From positions 1 to 6,358 of the forward strand of contig JBMFVX010000151.1 in the NCBI GenBank assembly GCA_049965775.1: a DNA stretch of 6,358 nt, given 5' to 3'. The notes beneath the pieces were generated by a model. That model did no database searches and was not told the origin of the DNA. It saw only the letters and a program-made list of their open reading frames with translations. The translations under genes and the position numbers were made by a program. Of this stretch, positions 1 to 5,678 are shown one piece after another. Origin of the DNA: JABEVB01 sp049965775. GTDB lineage: Bacteria; Planctomycetota; Phycisphaerae; WQYP01. The number at the start of each line of letters is the position of its first letter. Position 1 is the stretch's first letter.

Positions 1-1922
1 GCAGCATAAAACGAATTTGGCTCGGCCAACACATATTGTTGGGCAATTCTTGCCGCTACGAGGGGCCGGCCTTCGCGCTCCAGGAGTTTAAGCCGCAGCA
101 GACGCGTATAGCCCTTGAGGATGGCTCTCGGGTAGGTGCCTTCCCATTGGTAGATAAGCTGTCGCGCCGTATCAAAATGGCCGCCGATGATGTAACTTTC
201 AATATTGCGAGCCCACACCCCCTGCTGAATTTCCTGCTGCCGATAAGATTGACTGCCGCCGCTGCCAGCCTCTTTGGCGTAGGCTGCGGCGGCCTTTCCA
301 TCGCCCAGGGCCACGGCGGCGTACGTCAATGCCGCGAGCATGACATGCCGCACCGCGGCGTTGTGCTGGTACGGTTCTAAAAATGCCTTTGCCTTTTGCA
401 ATGCGGCCCGTGCGTTTTGGGTGTAGTTGCACGCCGCTACGACATAGCGGGCCATGAGATCAGCACGGATATTGGCTCCCAACTTCTTATGCGAAGCAGC
501 AAGGTAAATATCGGCTGCGGCATCATACTTGTCGGTTGCCAGCAGGGCCTGGGCGAGCATATTGGCCGTTTTAAGGACGCGCCGCGGAGAAGCCGATGCC
601 GTGGACTCTGCCCACGCAGTGCCCCACGCGGTAAGGCCCGGATAGGCGTTGTAACGCCGAAAGAATTCCACGCCGCGCAGCAGGCTTGTGGCATCTAAAT
701 ACTGCAAGTTATAGGTCTTGAGTATGGCGGCCACCACTGCGGGCGGGTCCGCCGGCGGATACGGAAAACCTTGAACCATTTCCGGTTGAATTTGAATTTT
801 GCGGCTGGTTGTAAACCGGTGTCCTGCCTGCACCACCGTCAGACCGATGGAGTAAACGCCCGGCCGCATAAACTCGTGGTCTACGCGCAGCCCCCAGGCC
901 GTTTGGCCATCAGAAAACGACCATTTGACCCGCGGAGAAAAAGATGCCGGCACCGCGGCGGTGAAGGTGTATCGCTGAAAATAATGGGTTGGCGGGACAA
1001 AAATTTGCGCCTGCGGTTTAAGGGTAAAGTCGGCGGCGTATGAAGCGCCAACTTGCTGCAACCGCCCCACCGTAGCCTGCGCCACTGGAGCAAACGCCAC
1101 TGCGGGCACCGGCTCAAAGCGCATCTGGCCCGGCGGAATCCAGTCGAGAGCGATGCCCGCATTGCCGCCAAAGTTAATTTGCCCCGCCTGCAGCCGATGC
1201 CACCCCGCCTTTAGATACACAGTGCGTTTAAAGCGTACGCGGCCCCACATTCCGCCGCCCCAACGCTTGCTTAAAACATTGTGTCCATCGAGGTTGATAT
1301 AACCCCGGTCGTTACAGTCGAAGGCAAATATGTACGAGCCAGATTTGGCAATATGCAGCCACGCATGAAACCACAGCATATCGTGGCTGTGAAAACCACG
1401 TGGATCGAAACCCAGAAAAATATTATCCGCAAAATAGGAGCAGATTTCGTGCGCACGCTCAAAGCACTGTTGCATGGCACGCCACGTCTGTGTATTACCT
1501 CCGCCAAAATGAAAAACCTGCAGCCACACGCCGCGGTCTATTTTAAGCGGCGGCGGCGCAGCGCCCGGCTGCAGATTGCCCCACCATACATAGTACGTTC
1601 CGCTGCTGGGGGCTAAAAAAGCCACACGAACCAGATCGTCATGCTCGGATAACCGCATGATACGCATCGGCATAACCAATCGGCCGCTGTTGGTAATGCG
1701 CAGGTCTGCTCCGCTGGGGAGCCGATGTTGGTCGGTATAAAACTGTGCCCACGCAATGCTCTGTCCGGGAGCGTTCGATGGCATTACTTGCACCTGAAGG
1801 GGCCGGCGAAAAGTCCACTGCGGCCCAAGCACCGCGGCCAGAGACGGCCCTGTATAGAGACACACAATAGCGGCCGCAACAACAGCACTGAGCAGCCGCG
1901 GCAAAAGACTTTGATATCGCAT
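1..1922 (-). CDS. Large secreted multidomain protein (DUF2341-like, PA14-like, PKD-like, helical repeats), 3' end missing
   Basis: The reverse strand is open from an ATG at 1922-1920 to the left edge: 640 codons, no stop, so the C terminus lies outside. A ribosome site AAGGA (1934-1938) sits 11 bases upstream. Residues 1-29 form a signal peptide (basic MRYQ...R start, LLSAVVAAAIV core, PSLA end), so the protein is exported. Residues about 36-116 (WTFRRPLQV, SGADLRITNSG, YYVWWGN) resemble the DUF2341 fold. Residues about 180-263 (HAWLHIAKSGSYIFAFDCND, GYINLDGH, AGWHRLQ, ALDWIPPG) look PA14-like, a carbohydrate-associated beta domain. Residues about 315-380 resemble PKD (WSFSDG, then DHEFMRPGVYSIGLTV). 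Residues about 390-640 are Ala-rich and helical with TPR-like spacing. Role unknown; carbohydrate binding, surface scaffolding or a periplasmic or outer-membrane assembly role are possible. The reading frame is certain by inspection; domain names come from pattern recognition, not a search. Confidence 0.88.
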   Translation of the reverse strand, partial: MRYQSLLPRLLSAVVAAAIVCLYTGPSLAAVLGPQWTFRRPLQVQVMPSNAPGQSIAWAQFYTDQHRLPSGADLRITNSGRLVMPMRIMRLSEHDDLVRVAFLAPSSGTYYVWWGNLQPGAAPPPLKIDRGVWLQVFHFGGGNTQTWRAMQQCFERAHEICSYFADNIFLGFDPRGFHSHDMLWFHAWLHIAKSGSYIFAFDCNDRGYINLDGHNVLSKRWGGGMWGRVRFKRTVYLKAGWHRLQAGQINFGGNAGIALDWIPPGQMRFEPVPAVAFAPVAQATVGRLQQVGASYAADFTLKPQAQIFVPPTHYFQRYTFTAAVPASFSPRVKWSFSDGQTAWGLRVDHEFMRPGVYSIGLTVVQAGHRFTTSRKIQIQPEMVQGFPYPPADPPAVVAAILKTYNLQYLDATSLLRGVEFFRRYNAYPGLTAWGTAWAESTASASPRRVLKTANMLAQALLATDKYDAAADIYLAASHKKLGANIRADLMARYVVAACNYTQNARAALQKAKAFLEPYQHNAAVRHVMLAALTYAAVALGDGKAAAAYAKEAGSGGSQSYRQQEIQQGVWARNIESYIIGGHFDTARQLIYQWEGTYPRAILKGYTRLLRLKLLEREGRPLVAARIAQQYVLAEPNSFYA

Positions 1923-2350
1923 GAGTAAGAACATCCTTTTTTCTGTTTTGGCTTGCGCCGTGAGCACCCGTAAGGCATCGGCTCTCCGGCGAGCCGAGGA
2001 GAGATTGCCTGATCGACACCCGCCACGACCGCTCGCAGTGCCACCCGATTATACGCGCGGATGCGACAACACATGACACCAAACGCACGGTAGGCCCCAC
2101 GCAGCACCACCGCCAACGTTGCCTTAGGCACCCGGTTCGCTACCGGCTGATAGATAACGCACAAATTGAACCATTATTTAGCCGAAACCTTGGGGGATAG
2201 CAGATAGGCAAACCATCGCAGATATGGCAGACAAGGCTTTCTGCGGGCCATCGTCATTTCCGTGGCCGTTTGCTTCGGTGGCATTGCTCAACATGTGAGC
2301 AGCGACGGTATCGGTTAAGCCGATGGGAAAAGTCACTGACGCGGCAGAAC
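1923..2350. other. Non-coding part of divergent intergenic region, no gene seen
   Basis: This is the first part of the interval between the divergent secreted-protein gene and the barrel gene. It must hold the leader and promoter of the minus-strand gene, but I could not pick a convincing -35/-10 pair. Two modest inverted repeats are visible: CGCAGA (2217-2222) with TCTGCG (2240-2245), and ATCGG (2310-2314) with CCGAT (2320-2324). Open frames crossing it on the minus strand are the out-of-frame continuation of the 1-1922 gene and have no recognisable protein character. Confidence 0.55.
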
Positions 2351-2356
2351 GCCAAG

Positions 2357-2459
2357 TATAATATTTAATTTTGCGAATTTATATGCGTACAAAGTTGGCA
2401 TAGAGCCACTCATTGAGCATTAGGATGCTCCACACATTCATATTTGCGAATTATATAAT
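2357..2459 (+). promoter_or_regulatory. AT-rich promoter-like region with two TATAAT boxes
   Basis: This stretch is clearly more AT-rich than its surroundings. It contains two perfect TATAAT hexamers on the plus strand, at 2357-2362 and 2454-2459. Neither has a good -35 hexamer at 17 bases: the second has only CACACA at 2431-2436, matching 3 of 6 bases. A small perfect hairpin (GAGCAT 2415-2420, loop TAGG, ATGCTC 2425-2430) lies between them. If the second box is used, transcription would start near 2466 and the barrel gene would have a leader of about 500 bases. Promoter use is inference. Confidence 0.35.
2370..2452 (+). repeat. Direct repeat TTTGCGAATT, two copies 73 bases apart
   Basis: The 10-mer TTTGCGAATT occurs at 2370-2379 and again at 2443-2452. 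In both cases an AT run follows (TATAT after one extra T in the first copy, TATAT directly in the second). Each copy lies near one of the TATAAT boxes, and the 73-base spacing is about seven helical turns. Two operator copies for one regulator is one reading. No regulator can be named from this alone, and in an AT-rich stretch the match could be chance. Confidence 0.35.
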
Positions 2460-2502
2460 ACCGTGCTAACTATTTGCTCTTGCAATCTTAGCGCATCCCG
2501 CT

Positions 2503-2860
2503 ATTATCGCACTCAAGTGGTGTCGCTTATTTGGCGTTATCGCCCTCTGTGAGCCGATAATGTTTAGTAAGCGAATGGTGAGCGACTGATGAAGGCGCAG
2601 TTCGCTCGGCGGGCAGGCCCAGTGCCGTGACACAAACTGTGTACGCGGGCTGGAACAAGAGTAAGAACCCAACAGGGTAGTTAAGAACCTGATGGAACGG
2701 GTGATTGAGGTATGACCTCGCGGTTTAGGCCAACATGGTTTGGCCGGCTTAGCGGGTGCATTTTTGAAACTAAAATGCACGTTTCGCTTGGCACAGGCTT
2801 GCCGTAAGCAGCCGCGGGCATAACAGCAAAAGGCAGAACCGAGGGTTTTGTAAGGTTCTG
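2503..2860 (+). other. Hairpin-rich non-coding stretch, possible structured RNA or long 5' leader
   Basis: No credible protein frame covers this stretch, but inverted repeats are dense. In order: ATTATCG (2503-2509) with CGATAAT (2555-2561), enclosing GGCG/CGCC (2533-2544); GAGCGACTG (2580-2588) with CAG-T-TCGCTC (2598-2607), a 9-pair stem with one bulged T; CGT-G-ACACA (2626-2634) with TGTGTACG (2638-2645), 8 pairs with one bulge; GAGGT/ACCTC (2707-2719); GGCCAA/TTGGCC (2729-2746); GTGCATTTT (2756-2764) with AAAATGCAC (2772-2780), a perfect 9-pair stem; and CAGAACC (2834-2840) with GGTTCTG (2854-2860). The 8-mer TAAGAACC also repeats at 2662 and 2682. It matches no RNA family I recognise: the hallmarks of RNase P RNA, tmRNA, SRP RNA and common riboswitches are absent. 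Strand is assumed from the downstream gene. Confidence 0.35.
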
Positions 2861-2953
2861 GCACGGCTTGGCGGAGTAGTACAACTGGCGTTGCAGTAGA
2901 TGCAGGATCGGGTACATGGCAACGGAAAAGCCTGAATGCCACCCCCGGTCTTT

Positions 2954-2958
2954 GAGGA
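2954..2958 (+). promoter_or_regulatory. Ribosome binding site deciding the start of the first barrel gene
   Basis: GAGGA lies 7 bases before the ATG at 2966 but only 1 base before the ATG at 2960, so it supports 2966. The farther in-frame ATG at 2936 would add ten residues (MPPPVFEEML) in front of an otherwise ordinary signal peptide. Confidence 0.65.
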
Positions 2959-2965
2959 AATGCTG

Positions 2966-3979
2966 ATGTTCAGCGGGAAACGAAAAAACTGGCTTCTTAG
3001 CGCAGCGGCGGCAATGGTCGCCTTGTCTGCGGGCGTGGCGTGCGCCAGCGCACCGGCAGCGCAAGATGCCAACGTTGACTTGGCACTACCGCAGCCAGTG
3101 ATGCCCGGCCAAATGCCCAGGGCCGCATCACGCGATTGGCATTTTTCAACCCAGTTTTCTTTTACCAACAGTTACTGGTTCCGTTATCAAAATCGCGAAC
3201 CCAATCGGCTCAACATTCAGAACACCAGCAGGCTGACGTTCGATTTTCATCGTTGGGGTTCGCTCTATATAGAATCCTTTGAAAATTACGCCTACGGCGC
3301 CCGCCGGCCATATGTAAGCTTTTATGGCGACCATGGCATTGACGAAGGCCCCGCTCCCACGAGCAACCTTACCGAAATTGACCCTACCATCGGCTATCAC
3401 TACAACGTGTGCAGTTTTGTGGGCGTTGATGTCGGCTGGACCGACTACATCACACCCATTGACGGCATTAAGGTTTCGCCGGCGCCGGGCGCGGCCGTTG
3501 TCGGCTATGGCTCGCACGGCAAGGTGGATTCGCAGGAAGCGTTTATTCGCCTGCAATTCAACGACCACAAACTTTTAGGCCCCTTGCATGTAAACCCTTA
3601 TGTGTATATTGGCTTTGATTACAACGGCAGCTACTATGCCGGAGCAGGCCAGTATTACGAAATCGGCATTGGGCGGCATTTTGTGGTGCCCAACACCGGC
3701 GGGCTTGATGTGCATCCGTTTGCCAGCATGTCGTTCATCGGCAGCGAAGGCCGGCTGGATCGCAACCTCACCAGCACGCGGGATGGGTACCTTGGCACCA
3801 CGGTGGGCATAGGTACAACCTACCCGCTGAACCACCTGCTGCACGTGCCGGCACGCTGCGGCAGCTACTACGTGGGTGGTTTTGTGGATGGAGTGTTTAC
3901 GGGCAATCGGTATGCGGAACCGACCGGAACCAGCCGCACGGCCGTTTTATTTGGCGGCGATATCGGCATGCAGTATTGA
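2966..3979 (+). CDS. Exported outer-membrane beta-barrel protein of unknown family
   Basis: 337 residues from the ATG at 2966. Residues 1-32 are a signal peptide: basic MFSGKRKNW, hydrophobic LLSAAAAMVALSAGVA, then a small-residue cleavage zone CASAPAA. A Cys at 26 follows GVA, but the lipobox is poor, so ordinary cleavage is preferred. After a Pro-rich linker, the chain from about residue 57 alternates short amphipathic strands rich in Tyr, Phe, Trp and Gly with polar turns (FSTQFSFTNSYWFRYQN, LYIESFENYAYG, VGVDVGWTDYI, VNPYVYIGFDYNG, YYEIGIGRHF). It ends in an aromatic residue (GGDIGMQY), as barrel proteins often do. Two Cys occur in the barrel part. I cannot assign a family; a small porin-like channel or structural barrel fits. 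The downstream gene is another barrel, on the same strand 142 bases away, so shared transcription is likely. No ligand can be inferred. Confidence 0.8.
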   Translation: MFSGKRKNWLLSAAAAMVALSAGVACASAPAAQDANVDLALPQPVMPGQMPRAASRDWHFSTQFSFTNSYWFRYQNREPNRLNIQNTSRLTFDFHRWGSLYIESFENYAYGARRPYVSFYGDHGIDEGPAPTSNLTEIDPTIGYHYNVCSFVGVDVGWTDYITPIDGIKVSPAPGAAVVGYGSHGKVDSQEAFIRLQFNDHKLLGPLHVNPYVYIGFDYNGSYYAGAGQYYEIGIGRHFVVPNTGGLDVHPFASMSFIGSEGRLDRNLTSTRDGYLGTTVGIGTTYPLNHLLHVPARCGSYYVGGFVDGVFTGNRYAEPTGTSRTAVLFGGDIGMQY

Positions 3980-3988
3980 ATTGGCAAA

Positions 3989-4091
3989 GCGCCGGGACGG
4001 CGCAGGCGGGTGAGAGGCCGAATCAGAAACGAGTTCGGCTCATGAATTGGGTTCATGGGCTGAAGGTTTGTCCGGCCTGGTGAAGCCGGAC
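3989..4091 (+). promoter_or_regulatory. Four tandem hairpins between the two barrel genes
   Basis: Four perfect stems follow each other in the 142-base gap. They are GCGCCG/CGGCGC (3989-4003, loop GGA), GCCGAA/TTCGGC (4017-4039), CATGAA/TTCATG (4041-4057, loop TTGGG) and GTCCGGC/GCCGGAC (4070-4091). None is followed by a T tract, so none is a classic intrinsic terminator. Possible roles are mRNA stabilisation or processing between the cistrons, partial attenuation, or a cis-regulatory leader of the porin. The ribosome site at 4110-4115 is left unpaired by these stems. Confidence 0.5.
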
Positions 4092-4109
4092 GAGTGGAGC
4101 ATCTTTTAT

Positions 4110-4115
4110 AAGGAG
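4110..4115 (+). promoter_or_regulatory. Strong ribosome binding site of the BBP2 porin
   Basis: AAGGAG lies six bases before the ATG at 4122. It fixes that start over the in-frame ATG at 4047, which would place 25 charged, non-signal residues ahead of a clear signal peptide and lies inside the intergenic hairpins. Confidence 0.85.
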
Positions 4116-4121
4116 CTATTT

Positions 4122-5552
4122 ATGCGTCACCGTCACTCCAAGGTTTCCCTTGCCCTGGCGGCCCTGATGGCCACCGCGGGCGTTGCCGCGGCTGCAAGCC
4201 CGTCGGCACCCACCGTCAGCCTCGACGACAGTTCAATGCAGCCGCAGTCGCTGCCGGCACTGTCGTACGGCCTGAGCAAGATTCCGACCGGCAACGGCGG
4301 AAACTTGTATCAGGACATGCAGAACTGGGGCATCAACATCTCCGGCTTCATTGACGTTGGCTATACCGCCAATTTCGATCATCAGGCCGGACACAACATT
4401 GCGGGTCGTGTTTTCGATCAGGAAAACGGCAACCACCTGCAACTCGATCAGATTGATGTTTCAATCTCCAAGGCCATTGACTTCTCCAACGCCAATTTCC
4501 GTAAGCGCGGCTGGGATGTCGGCGGCAAAGTGGAAGTCCTCTACGGCATGGATGGCGATCTCATCCATTCCAACGGCATGAACTTCTACCATGGCAACAA
4601 CTACTACCAGAGCGGCCAAAACCCGTTCAAACCCATTAACCAGTTTGACGTGGTTCAGGCGTATGCCACCTTTGCCGTTCCAATGTTTGACACCGGTGGT
4701 TTGAAGATCAAAGCCGGTAAGTTCGTCACCCCATTCGGTGATGAAACTATCAATCCGCTGAACAATCCGTTCTATTCGCACAGCTACGAGTTTGGTTTTG
4801 GCATCCCCTTCACCCAGACGGGCATTTTGGCGATCTTCTCGCCCAACAGCGATTGGACGTTTTCCGCTGGCGCAACCCGCGGCTGGAACAACACCCTTAC
4901 CAAAACCAACGACACCCTGGCCGACTTCCTTGGCGGCATTAACTGGACTCCTCAAGAGAAGCGATTCCAGGGCATTACCGCCACCCTGAACTACAGCTTG
5001 GGCGCCCAGGACCCCAGCTACTATCCCAACAACCTTGATGGCAATTTAGATGGTTCCGGGCTGCGTGCAGGAGATAACACGCATTACCGTTCGGTCACGG
5101 AAGCCATCCTCACCTACACACCGCCGAAAGCCAGCCAATGGACTTTTACCTCCGACAGCCTCTGGGGCTATGATGGTGCTGGTGATATCATCAATGCGGA
5201 AGGCGCCGGACCCGTTTCGTACGGCGCAGCCAACTACTACGCCGAAGAAGGCGTCGTGTCGTACGCCCTTAACAGCTACGTAACGCTCAATGGCCGCGCC
5301 GAGTGGTATCACGATGGCCACAGCGCCACCATGTACGGCATTGTGGGCCGCACGGTAAATTATTCCGAGTTCACCGTTGGCGCTACCATTACGCCGTTCC
5401 CCAACTCCTCTTGGGGCAAGTACCTCAAGCTGCGGCCGGAACTGCGGCAGGACTACGCCGATCATCCGGTATTCCAGACCGGCGGCGGCAGCGGCAGCAC
5501 AGCGAAGCGGTACCAGACGACCGCAGCCATGGATGTCATTTACTCGTTCTAA
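4122..5552 (+). CDS. BBP2-family outer-membrane porin (OmpL-like beta barrel)
   Basis: 476 residues. Residues 1 to about 25 are a signal peptide (MRHRHSKVS, LALAALMATAGVAAAA). A linker of about 55 residues follows, then the barrel opens with INISGFIDVGYTANFD. The hallmark of putative beta-barrel porin-2 (BBP2, formerly DUF1597) is recognisable near residues 190-245: FDVVQAYATFAVP, LKIKAGKFVTPFGDE, NNPFYSHSYEFGFG, PFTQTGILA. Later strands (WTFSAGATRGWNN, GITATLNYSLG, ATITPFPNSSW, LKLRPELRQDY) complete the barrel. The chain ends MDVIYSF, with the terminal Phe and alternating hydrophobics recognised by the BAM insertion machinery. Known role of the family: outer-membrane barrel, presumed diffusion channel, substrates mostly undefined. 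The strong ribosome site and frequent AAC and TTC codons suggest high expression (inference). It is the last gene of its unit, closed by an intrinsic terminator. A sugar or oligosaccharide substrate is only a guess from the neighbouring ROK gene. Confidence 0.88.
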   Translation: MRHRHSKVSLALAALMATAGVAAAASPSAPTVSLDDSSMQPQSLPALSYGLSKIPTGNGGNLYQDMQNWGINISGFIDVGYTANFDHQAGHNIAGRVFDQENGNHLQLDQIDVSISKAIDFSNANFRKRGWDVGGKVEVLYGMDGDLIHSNGMNFYHGNNYYQSGQNPFKPINQFDVVQAYATFAVPMFDTGGLKIKAGKFVTPFGDETINPLNNPFYSHSYEFGFGIPFTQTGILAIFSPNSDWTFSAGATRGWNNTLTKTNDTLADFLGGINWTPQEKRFQGITATLNYSLGAQDPSYYPNNLDGNLDGSGLRAGDNTHYRSVTEAILTYTPPKASQWTFTSDSLWGYDGAGDIINAEGAGPVSYGAANYYAEEGVVSYALNSYVTLNGRAEWYHDGHSATMYGIVGRTVNYSEFTVGATITPFPNSSWGKYLKLRPELRQDYADHPVFQTGGGSGSTAKRYQTTAAMDVIYSF

Positions 5553-5588
5553 CCGAACGAGCCACATGACGCCAAAAACGTAAACCGC

Positions 5589-5621
5589 AAGGGCGGGGCA
5601 ACTTGGTTGCCCCGCCCTTTT
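5589..5621 (+). terminator. Intrinsic terminator after the porin gene
   Basis: A perfect 14-pair stem has its left arm at 5589-5602 (AAGGGCGGGGCAAC), loop TTG and right arm at 5606-5619. TTTT (5618-5621) follows on the plus strand, overlapping the stem end. It lies 37 bases past the porin stop. Read from the other strand, the stem is followed by CTTGCGG with no U tract, so it mainly serves the plus-strand unit, although so strong a stem may also hinder convergent transcription. Confidence 0.9.
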
Positions 5622-5678
5622 CATTGTTTGAGAACATTATGCGAAGACGTAAATGGATACGATGACAATAGTCCCTTA

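Noticed and set aside
1639..2164. Two minus-strand open frames of 153 and 126 codons
   Set aside because: They lie in other frames over the start of the 1-1922 gene, whose own frame has a signal peptide, ribosome site and domains. Their translations look like shadows.
2756..2780. 9-pair stem considered as an intrinsic terminator
   Set aside because: No T tract follows on the plus strand and none on the minus strand outside the stem; the AT pairs are inside the stem.
2466..2942. 158-codon minus-strand open frame in the intergenic region
   Set aside because: It starts at a GTG with no ribosome site, overlaps the control region of the barrel gene, is rich in Cys, Arg, Pro and Ser without domain character, and shares the region with other overlapping minus frames of similar quality.
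2936..2965. Longer start for the first barrel gene
   Set aside because: The extra ten residues precede a normal signal peptide, and the GAGGA site is correctly spaced only for the ATG at 2966.
1923..2965. tRNA, CRISPR or mobile-element remnants in the long intergenic region
   Set aside because: I saw no T-loop consensus with a matching acceptor stem, no regularly spaced repeats with spacers, and no transposase fragments or terminal inverted repeats.
3041..3046. Possible lipoprotein cysteine in the first barrel protein (Cys 26)
   Set aside because: The residues before it (Gly-Val-Ala) do not fit the usual lipobox well, and a barrel protein is not expected to be lipid-anchored there.
3146..3568. 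140-codon minus-strand open frame
   Set aside because: It is antisense to the barrel gene, whose translation has clear strand periodicity, and has no recognisable features of its own.
4461..4955. 164-codon minus-strand open frame
   Set aside because: It is wholly antisense to the BBP2 porin, including its hallmark segment, with no independent start signal.
5046..5624. 192-codon minus-strand open frame
   Set aside because: It is antisense to the end of the BBP2 porin and begins inside the terminator region; it reflects codon bias of the porin strand.
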